From assembly GCA_030145625.1 (NCBI GenBank), contig JAQYVF010000036.1, positions 1-43,697 of the forward strand: a stretch of DNA of 43,697 bases. The letters are read 5' to 3'. The DNA is from Desulfocapsa sp. (GTDB taxonomy: Bacteria > Desulfobacterota > Desulfobulbia > Desulfobulbales > Desulfocapsaceae). Position numbers and translations under genes: made by a program. The notes beneath the pieces are model-generated. The model did no database searches and was not told the DNA's origin. It worked only from the letters and a program-made list of their open reading frames with translations. Positions 26,945 through 35,549 of the stretch are shown here, piece after piece. Positions within the stretch are counted from its first letter, which is position 1. Each line of letters starts with the position of its first letter.

Positions 26945-27589
26945 TTAAGCAGCTTTTTTATCCAACAGAGACAATTGTCGCGGCCTGTCTATTTTTTTCT
27001 TTTTCCTTGTACCTGCATTTTGATTAGCAGGACAGTAATACTGGCGAGGGTACATCTAGCCATGGTTGCATACTGCCTTCGCACCCGAATAGTTTCCAGG
27101 CCGAGATACTCTTTGGTACAGAACTTACGATAACTGATTTCAGGATATTTGATTGCCTTGAGTAACTCAGCTCGAAACAAATTACTGGGAAAAATTTCTC
27201 CATTGCCGGGCTATAGCCATCATAGGCCAAGAGACGATTAACAATTCTGTTATCGATCAATTTATCTATGAATTGCAACTCGTCATCATCGACATAATTA
27301 CGTGACCGCCTGTAGTTACTGAACTTAATGATCTTACTGCTGTTGACCTTTTCGACAAGTCGAGCCATTTCGTCAAGCTTGATAATGCCTTTGCAGGTAG
27401 TTGTGTTTCTATTGCAAGTAATTGATAAATGGGAGCTTCGATTTCCTGTTTAAAATCATATTCAGCGACAACTTCCGCCAACACCTTTCAGGCAAGTTCC
27501 TTCTTAGTTTTTTTGGGAAGATGTTTCCAATTAGGAAATTGCATTTTTAGTTGTGTTCGCACAATCATCTTGATATTCTTGTGGTGCAT
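26945..27589 (-). pseudogene. Decayed, internally deleted transposase
   Basis: Pieces of one protein appear in different frames on the minus strand. The N-terminus from an ATG at 27589 (RTQLKMQFPNWKHLPKKTKKELA) is broken by an in-frame TGA and continues KVLAEVVAEYDFKQEIEAPI. After a frameshift near 27370 comes MARLVEKVNSSKIIKFSNYR and VDDDELQFIDKLIDNRIVNRLLAYDGYSP. Another shift precedes FRAELLKAIKYPEISYRKFCTKEYLGLE. The text then passes straight to TIRVRRQYATMARCTLASI and, after a slip in an A-run near 26990, to RPRQLSLLDKKAA and a stop at 26945. From memory of related DDE transposases, these are N- and C-terminal parts with the catalytic middle missing. The IS family name (IS4/IS1182-like) is not certain. 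Confidence 0.8.
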
Positions 27590-27721
27590 GAGAAGCCTTT
27601 GTTTTGGGTTGGGGGTCTTTTGGTAGGGACACCCACCACCACAAAGGCTTTTCTGCTTTAATCAATTGGTTTTGCTTGATATTTTTCCAATCTTGGCAAC
27701 ACCCTTTATGAAATATTCCAC

Positions 27722-27758
27722 AAAAAAAAGCCCTGCTGTGAGCAACTCACAACAAGGC
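27722..27758 (-). terminator. Terminator of the LysR gene
   Basis: On the minus strand a 13-bp stem including G-T pairs (27746-27758 with 27730-27742, loop TTG) is followed by eight T. Confidence 0.9.
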
Positions 27759-27794
27759 CATAATTTACATACTTTGAGTGCCGGTGATCTTTTC

Positions 27795-28766
27795 CTATTT
27801 CTTCTGAACAGACTGCTTGGCCAAGAGAGACTGAAGTTTCCATGGAGAAGAGAGACAGGCCCGGGATTTGGAACAGCTGGACATAACATCGCAAAAAGCA
27901 AGAAACTCAGCAAGAGTATCATTTATCTCCAGATTTTTACGCGAAATGACCTGGAGTTTGCGTTTCATATCCACCCCTTCGATCTTGAGACTCTTCAACC
28001 AGCCATGCTCCACCTCACGGCAAACCGTAAGTGAAGAAAGACAGGCAACTCCCACACCAGATTCCACTGCCTTTTTAATAGCCTCCGGATGGCCCATTTC
28101 CATAACCACATGCATCTGATCAAGGTAATCTTTCATTTTTTCCTGGAAAATGGCAAGCGTACCAGAGCCTTTCTCACGCATAATCCAACGAGTATTGGTG
28201 AAATCCTCTTCAACATCAAAGGTCTTCTTATGCGCAAGAGGATCTGTGGGACCGGCTATGACAACCAACTCATCTTCAAACCAGAGACGGACAACGGTAT
28301 CCGGATTACACACCGGCCCCTCAACAAATCCAACATCAACATTCCCATCAAGGACCAGGCTTTCTGCGTAACGGGTATGGTGAACCAGCATATTAATGTG
28401 AACCTGGGGATGCATCCGCCTAAAGGCCCCGATGAGATAGGGGAGGATATAGTCACCAACCGTGGTACTGGCCACCACATCTATCTGACCTCTCAAGGTA
28501 TCATTCTTTTCAGACATCACATTTTCTACATTTCCAACCTGGCATATAATTTCTTTGCCAAGCGGTAGCAGGTAACGGCCTCGTTCATTAAGAAGGAGAC
28601 TACGCCCATGTCGATCAAAAAGAGATCCTCCAAGCTGATTTTCAAGCTCAGCCAGAGCCATACTCACTGCAGATTGAGTGACAAACAGTTTTTTACTGGC
28701 CTTGGTCACTTGTGCCGTCTCAGCAACAGCAATAAATATTTCTAATTGTCTCAAGGTAATAGACAT
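27795..28766 (-). CDS. LysR-family transcriptional regulator
   Basis: A DNA-binding regulator of 323 residues. The N-terminal winged helix-turn-helix (about 1-60) reads TLRQLEIFIAVAETAQVTKASKKLFVTQSAVSMALAELE, and the effector-binding domain (about 90-300) starts GQIDVVASTTVGDYILPYL. It resembles the CysL/CbbR side of the family; the ligand is unknown. The ATG at 28766 is preferred because AAGGA lies about 8 nt upstream; a TTG two codons earlier is too close to it. The gene is divergent from nuoA across a 273-bp region with palindromes, so autoregulation and control of nuo are plausible but inferred. The C-terminus has an extra basic, Ser-rich tail. Confidence 0.92.
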   Translation of the reverse strand: MSITLRQLEIFIAVAETAQVTKASKKLFVTQSAVSMALAELENQLGGSLFDRHGRSLLLNERGRYLLPLGKEIICQVGNVENVMSEKNDTLRGQIDVVASTTVGDYILPYLIGAFRRMHPQVHINMLVHHTRYAESLVLDGNVDVGFVEGPVCNPDTVVRLWFEDELVVIAGPTDPLAHKKTFDVEEDFTNTRWIMREKGSGTLAIFQEKMKDYLDQMHVVMEMGHPEAIKKAVESGVGVACLSSLTVCREVEHGWLKSLKIEGVDMKRKLQVISRKNLEINDTLAEFLAFCDVMSSCSKSRACLSSPWKLQSLLAKQSVQKK

Positions 28767-28905
28767 ACACAAGTTCCTTCTTCAAATATTCTGATGTCAT
28801 TCATCTTTTTTTTTAATTAGGGATTCTTTACCATATCATTTATATACTTTTTCTCAATAGAATTTCTCTGAACGTCTGAATTTCAATTTTTTTTGTCCCT
28901 TCAGG

Positions 28906-28947
28906 TGAATGAATAGTCACTCAGCACCAACAGTGAATGGTCATTCA
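28906..28947. promoter_or_regulatory. Two operator-like palindromes upstream of the nuo promoter
   Basis: TGAATGAATAGTCACTCA (28906-28923) is an 18-bp near-palindrome. TGAATGGTCATTCA (28934-28947) has perfect TGAATG/CATTCA arms. They are offset by 28 bp and end 9 nt before the -35. The arms recall the TGAATGA-type operator of TetR-family FadR regulators as I remember it from Bacillus. No such regulator is in the window. Confidence 0.5.
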
Positions 28948-28955
28948 GTTTTCAG

Positions 28956-28984
28956 TTGACAATTCCCTCCGATTTCGTTAAAAA
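28956..28984 (+). promoter_or_regulatory. Probable promoter of the nuo operon
   Basis: Consensus -35 TTGACA (28956-28961), 17-nt spacer, TAAAAA (28979-28984), giving a leader of about 50 nt before nuoA. Confidence 0.6.
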
Positions 28985-29039
28985 GCCAACATATATCAGA
29001 AAGTCATCTTGTTAACTCAACTCTAAAAGGAGCCTTTAG

Positions 29040-29474
29040 ATGGAGCTTCAATTTTCTGATTTCCTCTACCGTGACAATATCCTATGGATCACGGCCTTCA
29101 CTCTCGGTGGTCTGGCCTTTGCATTTGGGCCTATCATTATTGTTTATCTCATGATGCCTCGCGGCACCAGACAATTTGAGAACCGAAACAGCCAGTTTAT
29201 TGAATGCGGCATGGTACCCATCGGTGACAGCTGGGTTCGCTATGGTACGGTCTTTTTTCTTTACGCATTGATCTTCCTCGCATTTGATGTAGATGTACTT
29301 TTCCTCTTTCCTGTAGCCATGGCCTACAACGGTCAAACGCTTCTGGATCAGGGTATTGTCTACCGGGACTTCATTGAGGTTATCCTTTTTGTCGGAATCT
29401 TATCACTCGCAATCGTCTACGCATGGATTAAGGGAGTATTCAAGTGGGAACGCAGAACGTACCGTCACCGTTAG
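29040..29474 (+). CDS. nuoA: Complex I subunit NuoA
   Basis: Small membrane subunit at the junction between the peripheral and membrane arms. The 144 residues have three membrane helices (about 15-40, 73-95, 108-130) and the family core [41 protein letters not shown] (in pieces: [27 protein letters not shown]). AGGAG lies 8 nt before the ATG. First gene of the operon; its end overlaps nuoB by 31 nt. Confidence 0.95.
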   Translation: MELQFSDFLYRDNILWITAFTLGGLAFAFGPIIIVYLMMPRGTRQFENRNSQFIECGMVPIGDSWVRYGTVFFLYALIFLAFDVDVLFLFPVAMAYNGQTLLDQGIVYRDFIEVILFVGILSLAIVYAWIKGVFKWERRTYRHR

Positions 29475-29962
29475 AACCAATACCTTCGTCAGTTGTTCAG
29501 TTTGCCGCTGCTGACAAACTCATCAGCATTGGCCGGGTAAATTCATTCTGGCCCCTTACCTTTGGTATTGCCTGCTGCGCCATTGAGATGATGGCCACCG
29601 GTTGTGCCAGATTTGACATGTCTCGCTTTGGCGCAGAGGTATTCCGCCCGTCACCAAGACAGTCAGATTTGATGATTGTTGCCGGTACCATTACCAAGAA
29701 GATGATGCCGGGTATCAAGACCTTGTATGACCAGATGCCGGAGCCTAAATGGGTTATGGCCCTAGGCAACTGTGCCATTTCCGGTGGTCCTTTCGTGTTT
29801 GACGGACAATATTCCATAGTCCTGGGCGCAGATAAATTTCTCCCGGTAGATATTTATATTCCGGGTTGCCCGCCACGACCCGAGGCCCTGCTTCAAGGTA
29901 TCCTGGAATTGGAAAACAAAGTTTCCGGCTGGGAACGATGGAAGGACCCTGAAAAGGCCTGA
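29444..29962 (+). CDS. nuoB: Complex I subunit NuoB
   Basis: Peripheral-arm subunit holding the terminal [4Fe-4S] cluster N2 that reduces quinone. The 172 residues contain the tandem cysteines C44-C45 (GIACCAIEM), C110 (GNCAISGG) and C142 ([11 protein letters not shown]), the complete ligand set, and the [16 protein letters not shown] stretch. The start is a GTG inside nuoA with GGAG about 7 nt upstream, giving an unusually long 31-nt overlap and tight coupling. Confidence 0.96.
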   Translation: MGTQNVPSPLEPIPSSVVQFAAADKLISIGRVNSFWPLTFGIACCAIEMMATGCARFDMSRFGAEVFRPSPRQSDLMIVAGTITKKMMPGIKTLYDQMPEPKWVMALGNCAISGGPFVFDGQYSIVLGADKFLPVDIYIPGCPPRPEALLQGILELENKVSGWERWKDPEKA

Positions 29963-30027
29963 GCAGAAATGAATTTGAAGATCACCATGTTAAATCTCTC
30001 TATTCAAGCCCTTCCGGAGCAAAGAAT

Positions 30028-30570
30028 ATGATAAAAGACAGCGTAAAAAAGGCACTGCAGGAACTCTTTCCTGTCCCTGAGCCGGTCGTTGAAGAAGCAC
30101 CACCTACCGACGCCGCCGAAGGTGAGGAAGCAGGTGCTAAGAAAAAAGCAAAAAAGGAAGAGCCTAGGATCAATGGTGTCCTGGAACGTGATTATAACGC
30201 CTGCGGGTATCATCTGGACGTACAGCTTGATCCCGGTGAACTTCTTGCTGCGGTTCTCATTCTGGACAAGGCCGATTTTTTCATCGAAAGCATCACCGGA
30301 GTTGACTGGATAAAGGAAGATCAACTGGAAGTCGTTTACGATTTCAGCCGGTTCGACTTTGACCTGTGTCGAGTGGTAATCCGTACCCGCACACCACGGC
30401 CAGACCCAAAAGTTCCGACCATCACCAAGATCTATACCGGTGCCAGCTGGCACGAACGTGAAACCCACGATTTCTTCGGCATCAAATTTGAGGGGCATCC
30501 GCACCTTGTACCTCTCCTCCTTCCCGAAGATGCTGACTTTCATCCACTCTTAAAGGATTTCAAACCATGA
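30028..30570 (+). CDS. nuoC: Complex I subunit NuoC
   Basis: 30-kDa-type peripheral subunit. The conserved C-terminal signature WHERETHDFFGIKFEGHP lies near residues 137-153, followed by LLLPEDADFHPLLKDF. The N-terminal 50 residues are unusual. After a short helix comes a Pro/Glu/Ala/Lys-rich low-complexity stretch (EEAPPTDAAEGEEAG then KKKAKKEEP), followed by the usual domain (VLERDYNACGYHLDVQLD). The 180 residues are not fused to NuoD. GGAG precedes the ATG. The stop overlaps nuoD by 4 nt. Confidence 0.94.
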   Translation: MIKDSVKKALQELFPVPEPVVEEAPPTDAAEGEEAGAKKKAKKEEPRINGVLERDYNACGYHLDVQLDPGELLAAVLILDKADFFIESITGVDWIKEDQLEVVYDFSRFDFDLCRVVIRTRTPRPDPKVPTITKIYTGASWHERETHDFFGIKFEGHPHLVPLLLPEDADFHPLLKDFKP

Positions 30571-31685
30571 GTGCTCCAATTGATATCCAACCGGGCGAAA
30601 CCTTTACTCTGAACGTGGGGCCGCAGCATCCTGCCACCCATGGCGTTCTTCGGGTAAAGCTGGAAATGGATGGTGAGTATATAGTCCATGCCGAAACCGT
30701 GCTTGGCTATATCCACCGTATGCATGAACTGATGGGAGAAAACAGGACCTATCCCCAAGTTCTGCCTAACCTGAGCCGTCTCGATTACCTTGGTGCGCTG
30801 GGATATACACATGGCCATGTTCTGGCTGTTGAGCGAGCTTGCGGTATCGAAGTACCGGAACGCGCCGAGTATATTCGTGCCATCACGGTAGAACTCAACA
30901 GGGTCGCCTCCCACCTCTTCTGGTTCGGAGCCTTTGTCATGGATCTTGGCGGATTCACGCCACTGATGTATGCCATTCAGGATCGTGAATACATCCTGGA
31001 CATGCTGGAAAGAGTAACCGGTTCCCGCCTCACTTACTGCTACTACAGGTTTGGCGGACTGTACAATGACATTGATGACGAATTCATTCCTGCTGCCAAG
31101 GCATTTATTCCGCGCATGCGTGAATCCTTGAAGAAATATGACGCCCTGGTTACCGGCAACATCATACTCCAAAAACGTCTAAAAGATATCGGGCCCCTGT
31201 CAAAGGATATATGTAAAAGGTATGGGGCCACAGGCCCTGTCGCCAGGGGATCCGGAATTGATTATGATGTGCGTAAAAACGAGCCTTACTCCGTGTATCC
31301 GGAATTTGATTTCGATATTCCCGTCTATCACGAATGTGACTCCTTTGCCCGTTACAAAGTTCGCATGGATGAGATGGAACAGTCTCTCCGCATCATTGAA
31401 CAGGGCCTGGAGAAACTTCCGGATGGACCGATCATGCCAAAGAAAAAGCCCAAACTCATTAAACCACCAGTCGGTGATTACTACCAGGCAGTGGAAACCG
31501 CACGAGGTAATTTCGGCATAAGAATTGTGAGTGACGGCGGCAAAAACGCCTATCGTTTCAAACTACGCTCTCCAACATACTCCAACATGCATCTGTTTGA
31601 CGAAGCCTGTGAGGGCATGTTGATCATGGATGCCCTGGCCTTAATGGGAAGCCTTGACCTAGTTATACCTGAGATTGACAGGTAA
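30567..31685 (+). CDS. nuoD: Complex I subunit NuoD
   Basis: 49-kDa subunit related to the large subunit of NiFe hydrogenases; it forms the quinone-binding cavity with NuoB. The 372 residues start with the signature NVGPQHPATHGVLRVKLEMDGE and contain LGYIHRMHELMGENRTYPQ, the RVASHLFWFGAFVMDLG helix and the end segment MDALALMGSLDLVIPEIDR. The hydrogenase metal-ligand cysteines are absent, as expected for true complex I. The ATG overlaps nuoC. The next gene is nuoH: nuoE, nuoF and nuoG are missing from this operon. Confidence 0.96.
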   Translation: MSAPIDIQPGETFTLNVGPQHPATHGVLRVKLEMDGEYIVHAETVLGYIHRMHELMGENRTYPQVLPNLSRLDYLGALGYTHGHVLAVERACGIEVPERAEYIRAITVELNRVASHLFWFGAFVMDLGGFTPLMYAIQDREYILDMLERVTGSRLTYCYYRFGGLYNDIDDEFIPAAKAFIPRMRESLKKYDALVTGNIILQKRLKDIGPLSKDICKRYGATGPVARGSGIDYDVRKNEPYSVYPEFDFDIPVYHECDSFARYKVRMDEMEQSLRIIEQGLEKLPDGPIMPKKKPKLIKPPVGDYYQAVETARGNFGIRIVSDGGKNAYRFKLRSPTYSNMHLFDEACEGMLIMDALALMGSLDLVIPEIDR

Positions 31686-31697
31686 GGGAGAAATCGC

Positions 31698-32684
31698 ATG
31701 AGTTTAACTGTACTAAATGCAATTATTGCGGTGGTTATCGCCATCGGCTTTGCTGCGCTGAACGCCGCCTATCTGGTGTGGGCAGAGCGTCGGGGGGCCG
31801 GTCGTATACAGCGCCGTCCCGGTCCGAACGTCAACGGCCCTTTTGGCTTGCTGCAGCCTCTGGCCGATGGTTGCAAATTGATGACCAAGCAACTCGTCAT
31901 CCCTGGCGGTGCTGACAAAGCCCTGTTTATGGTGGCGCCAGTCCTCGCCATGGCACCTGCCATTATGAGTTTTGTAACCATCCCCTTCAGCAACGTTGTG
32001 GTGGCCAAATCCATGGATGTGGGTGTGCTCATGATCTTCGCCTTTGCCTCCTTGGGCGGCATGTCCATCCTTTTTGCCGGATGGGGATCTCGTAACAAAT
32101 ATGGAGTAATGGCATCGGTTCGTGCCGTTTCTCAGGCGATCTCTTATGAAGTGCCCATGCTGATCACCGTCATCACCATTGTTATGATGACAGGAAGCAT
32201 GAATCTGCACGACCTTGCCGTGGCGCAGTCTGGTGGTTTCTGGCATTGGAATGTCATTCCTTCTCTGTCAAGCCCCCTGATGCCGGTTTCGTTTCTCATC
32301 TTCTTCATCTGTTCACTGGCCGAGACCAACCGTGCTCCCTTTGATCTCGGTGAGGCAGAGAGTGAGCTGGTAGCAGGTTTCCACACTGAGTATGGAAGTA
32401 TGGGATTCGGACTCTTCTTCATGGGTGAATATGCCAATATCGTTATTGGTGCCAGCCTGATCACCATACTCTTTCTCGGTGGCTGGGGTTGTCCCTTTGG
32501 CCTCTTCCCCAGTGTATTCTGGTTCTTGCTGAAGATCTATATACTCATTGCCACCTTTATCTGGATTCGTTGGACATTTCCTCGAACCACTATCTATGGG
32601 TTGCTCAATCTGTCCTGGAAGATACTGATTCCCATCTCACTGTTTAACCTGCTGCTTACAGCCGGATTACTGAAGGTATTTTAA
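31698..32684 (+). CDS. nuoH: Complex I subunit NuoH
   Basis: Membrane subunit forming the quinone entry site and linking redox chemistry to proton pumping. The 328 residues have about eight helices. Family motifs are ERRGAGRIQRRPGPNVNGPFGLLQPLADG, RAVSQAISYEVPM, AETNRAPFDLGEAESELVAGFHTEYGS (cited in pieces), and FIWIRWTFPR near the end. The acidic residues in the AETNRAPFDLGEAESE loop are those expected for quinone coupling. GGGAG precedes the ATG by about 8 nt. Confidence 0.96.
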   Translation: MSLTVLNAIIAVVIAIGFAALNAAYLVWAERRGAGRIQRRPGPNVNGPFGLLQPLADGCKLMTKQLVIPGGADKALFMVAPVLAMAPAIMSFVTIPFSNVVVAKSMDVGVLMIFAFASLGGMSILFAGWGSRNKYGVMASVRAVSQAISYEVPMLITVITIVMMTGSMNLHDLAVAQSGGFWHWNVIPSLSSPLMPVSFLIFFICSLAETNRAPFDLGEAESELVAGFHTEYGSMGFGLFFMGEYANIVIGASLITILFLGGWGCPFGLFPSVFWFLLKIYILIATFIWIRWTFPRTTIYGLLNLSWKILIPISLFNLLLTAGLLKVF

Positions 32685-32685
32685 C

Positions 32686-33156
32686 ATGGGTGCCTATTTT
32701 AGCGAAATTTTCCGAGGACTGCAAAGCCTCGCCATCGGTATGGGGATAACCTTCAGGGAGTTTTTCAAACCTGTAGTAACCGTCTCGTATCCGATGGAAA
32801 CCATCAAGATGTCCGAGAGATATCGGGGTCATACTGAACTGGTTGAAAACGAGGACGGAACTCCAAAGTGCGTTGCCTGCGGTATGTGCCAACGCGCCTG
32901 CCCTTCCAAAAGCATCAGCCTTGCTTCAAAGTCTGTTGAATATGAAGTGGAGGTCAAAGGAGAAATCAAAACCAAAAAGAAAAAAGTGCTGACGAAGTAC
33001 AATCTGAATTTCACCACTTGCTCCCTCTGTGGTCAGTGTGTGGAAAGCTGCAACTTCGGGGCCATTGATTTTTCCAAAGATTACAACCTTGCGTCCTCAC
33101 GTAAGGAAGATTTTCATTTCGATCTTCTTGAGAGATTGAAGGAGAGAAACTCATGA
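32686..33156 (+). CDS. nuoI: Complex I subunit NuoI
   Basis: Ferredoxin-like subunit carrying clusters N6a and N6b. The 156 residues hold two complete [4Fe-4S] motifs: C62, C65, C68, C72 (CVACGMCQRACP) and C112, C115, C118, C122 (CSLCGQCVESC). Between them lies a lysine-rich insertion (EIKTKKKKVLTKY). Because the NADH module is not encoded here, NuoI may be the entry point for electrons from ferredoxin or another donor, as proposed for other NuoEFG-less complexes. The start follows nuoH almost directly. The stop overlaps nuoJ. Confidence 0.95.
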   Translation: MGAYFSEIFRGLQSLAIGMGITFREFFKPVVTVSYPMETIKMSERYRGHTELVENEDGTPKCVACGMCQRACPSKSISLASKSVEYEVEVKGEIKTKKKKVLTKYNLNFTTCSLCGQCVESCNFGAIDFSKDYNLASSRKEDFHFDLLERLKERNS

Positions 33157-33701
33157 ACCCAACTGTAGCTCTTTCCGAGGCTCCTGGTCTGTTCACTGCT
33201 GATGGACTTGTCGGTCTCATCTTTCTCATTATGCTGGCAACCACCGTTATCGGGGGAATTATTGCCTGTAATGCTGAACGGCTGGTACGCGCTGTTGCTG
33301 GCCTCATCGTCTGTTTTATCGGTGTCGCAGCACTTTACTACTATCTCAACTCACCCTTTGTAGCCATGATGCAGATGCTCATCTATGTTGGAGCTGTCTG
33401 TATTACCATCGCCTTTGCCATCATGCTGGCTGCACCGGAAGATAAAAAGAAAAGTGGCCCGGCAGGCCCACTGACCGGACCACTTGGTCTTATCACCGCA
33501 GGTCTTGTCACCTTTGGCATGGCTGCCATGGCCTTGAAAACCGACTTTATCCCCATGCCTAAGATCAATATGGGTACTGTTGAAAACATTGGTGTTGAGT
33601 TACTCACTACCTACTCCATGGTCTTTGAGCTGGTCTCCATAGTCCTGCTCATCGCCATCATCGGCGCCCTGGTTATTGCCCGTCAAGGAAGGAGCAAATA
33701 A
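33153..33701 (+). CDS. nuoJ: Complex I subunit NuoJ
   Basis: Membrane subunit of 182 residues with five predicted helices, the third containing LNSPFVAMMQMLIYVGAVCITIAFAIML (the NuoJ core, cited by its key YVGAV motif). TM3 of this family holds the pi-bulge important for proton transfer. The segment between helices 3 and 4 is Gly/Pro-rich. The ATG overlaps nuoI by 4 nt and the stop abuts nuoK. Confidence 0.93.
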   Translation: MNPTVALSEAPGLFTADGLVGLIFLIMLATTVIGGIIACNAERLVRAVAGLIVCFIGVAALYYYLNSPFVAMMQMLIYVGAVCITIAFAIMLAAPEDKKKSGPAGPLTGPLGLITAGLVTFGMAAMALKTDFIPMPKINMGTVENIGVELLTTYSMVFELVSIVLLIAIIGALVIARQGRSK

Positions 33702-34028
33702 ATGTCTGTCCTCACTCTGCACAACAACCTGAACACCTATCTCCTTCTGGCAGCCTTGCTGTTTGGCATGGGGATATATGGCCTGGTCACGCGCCGAACA
33801 CTTATTGGAATGCTGATTTCATCTGAGCTGATTCTGGCTGCTGCCTCTCTCAACTTCATGGCCTTTAACAGATTCACCGCCCCTGACCCTACGGTGGGAC
33901 AGATTTTTACCCTGTTCATTATGGCTATCGCCGCAGCAGAAGCAGCCATCGGACTCAGTATCACCATTGCTGTATATCGTAACTACAAATCAGTCGACAC
34001 TGAAGATTTAGTCGACCTCAAAGGTTAG
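33702..34028 (+). CDS. nuoK: Complex I subunit NuoK
   Basis: Membrane subunit of 108 residues with three helices and the two buried glutamates of the family, in ISSELILAAASLNFMAF and AIAAAEAAIGLSITIAVYR. It corresponds to MrpC in antiporters. GGAAGGAG lies upstream of the ATG, which directly follows the nuoJ stop. Confidence 0.95.
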   Translation: MSVLTLHNNLNTYLLLAALLFGMGIYGLVTRRTLIGMLISSELILAAASLNFMAFNRFTAPDPTVGQIFTLFIMAIAAAEAAIGLSITIAVYRNYKSVDTEDLVDLKG

Positions 34029-34046
34029 GAAAGAGGAACATCTGTC

Positions 34047-35549
34047 ATGGAAATAACAACGGTCAGTTCCGTAAAACTTCTTATCGCGCTCCTCGTTCCT
34101 CTCTTGGGCACCCTTGGTGTCATGTTCATGGGGAAAAACGAGAATATCCGTGAAGCCATCTCATCAGCAGCCTCAGTCATTCTGCTAGGACTGGTGGTCT
34201 CAATGATCCCAGCTGTCCTTGAGGGCAAGGTTCTTATCTATCACATGTTCACCGTCTTCAACGGAATAGAGGGGGTATCGGATCCATTAACAATCAAACT
34301 CCGAGCTGATGGAATGTCCATGATCTTCGCCCTCGTTGCATCGTCCCTGTGGACCATCGCTGTCTACTACTCCATGGGCTACATGAGAGCTCACCAGGAA
34401 CATGCGCAGACCCGCTTTAACGCCTGTTTTGCCCTGGCCATCTTCGGTGCCATCGGGGTCGCATTCTCCGATAACCTCTTTACCATGTATCTCTTTTATG
34501 AGGTGGTTTCAGTCTGCACCTATCCTTTGGTTGCCCATGCACAGGATAAAGCTGGATATGGCGGAGCCCAGAAATACATTGTTTATCTGACCACCACAGC
34601 CAAGCTCTTCCTGCTTCCGGCACTGATCCTCATCTATGTTATTACCGGAACCCTGGACTTCCCACATAACATCTCCGAGGGTCTCTTTAATGGCGATGCA
34701 GAAAGCTGGGTAGTGATCATGCTCTATATCTTCTGCATCTTTGGGTTTGCCAAAAACGGTGTCATGCCATTCCATCACTGGCTCCCGGGAGCCATGGTCG
34801 CCCCGACCCCTGTTTCAGCACTCCTCCATGCAGTGGCCGTTGTTAAGGTCGGTGTTTTCTGTACAACACGAACCATGCTTTACGTCTTTGGTGTGGACAC
34901 CATGCACGCCTTGAACCTGGGTATTCCCACAGCCTACTTTGTCGGATTTACCGTACTTGCCGCCTCTGTTCTGGCACTCTCTAAAAATAATCTTAAAGAA
35001 CGACTAGCCTACTCTACCATCAGTCAGCTCTCCTACATTATTTTGGGTGTTGCCTTGCTCACTCCTGCAGGAATTGATGGGGGACTTATTCATATCGTCA
35101 ACCACGGTTTTTCCAAGATTACCCTCTTCTTTTGTGCCGGTGCCATCATGATTGCCCATCACAAAAAAGATATCTCACAAATGGGTGGGCTGGGCAAGTC
35201 CATGCCCATTACCTTCGCGTGCTTTTTCATAGCCTCACTTTCCATGATCGGAGCGCCACCGGTGGCAGGTTTTGTCACCAAATGGAACTTACTCGTCGGT
35301 TCCATTCAGGCACATCAGATGGGTATACTCCTCATCCTGATTGCCTCGACCATGCTTAATGTCGGATACTTTGCGCCAATTACCTACAAGGCCTTTTTCG
35401 GTAAACGACCGGAAGGAGAAACATATCAAGGTATCCAGGAAGCTCCGTTGTCCATGCTTATCCCCATCATGATAGCATGTACGATATCAGTACTGATCGG
35501 TATATTCCCTAACTTTATGATGCAATTTGTAAAGGCGGTGACAGGATGA
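34047..35549 (+). CDS. Antiporter-like complex I membrane subunit (NuoL/MrpD type), first of two
   Basis: A 500-residue proton-translocating subunit in the position of nuoL. It has about 14 helices with the key features: a Glu in helix 5 (LFYEVVSVCTYPL), a Lys in KNGVMPFHHWLPGAMVAPTP, and ALLHAVAVVKVGVF with a further Lys. It lacks the long C-terminal lateral helix and extra membrane helix of canonical NuoL, ending soon after helix 14 (MLIPIMIACTISVLIGIFP). It looks closer to Mrp antiporter subunit D than to NuoL. AGGAAAGAGGA precedes the ATG. The stop overlaps the next small gene by 4 nt. I leave the symbol blank because NuoL identity is doubtful. Confidence 0.9.
   Translation: MEITTVSSVKLLIALLVPLLGTLGVMFMGKNENIREAISSAASVILLGLVVSMIPAVLEGKVLIYHMFTVFNGIEGVSDPLTIKLRADGMSMIFALVASSLWTIAVYYSMGYMRAHQEHAQTRFNACFALAIFGAIGVAFSDNLFTMYLFYEVVSVCTYPLVAHAQDKAGYGGAQKYIVYLTTTAKLFLLPALILIYVITGTLDFPHNISEGLFNGDAESWVVIMLYIFCIFGFAKNGVMPFHHWLPGAMVAPTPVSALLHAVAVVKVGVFCTTRTMLYVFGVDTMHALNLGIPTAYFVGFTVLAASVLALSKNNLKERLAYSTISQLSYIILGVALLTPAGIDGGLIHIVNHGFSKITLFFCAGAIMIAHHKKDISQMGGLGKSMPITFACFFIASLSMIGAPPVAGFVTKWNLLVGSIQAHQMGILLILIASTMLNVGYFAPITYKAFFGKRPEGETYQGIQEAPLSMLIPIMIACTISVLIGIFPNFMMQFVKAVTG

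Noticed and set aside
28773-28860. LysR binding box (T-N11-A) next to the regulator
   Set aside because: The AT-rich sequence allows many chance matches, and none has a convincing dyad of the right spacing.
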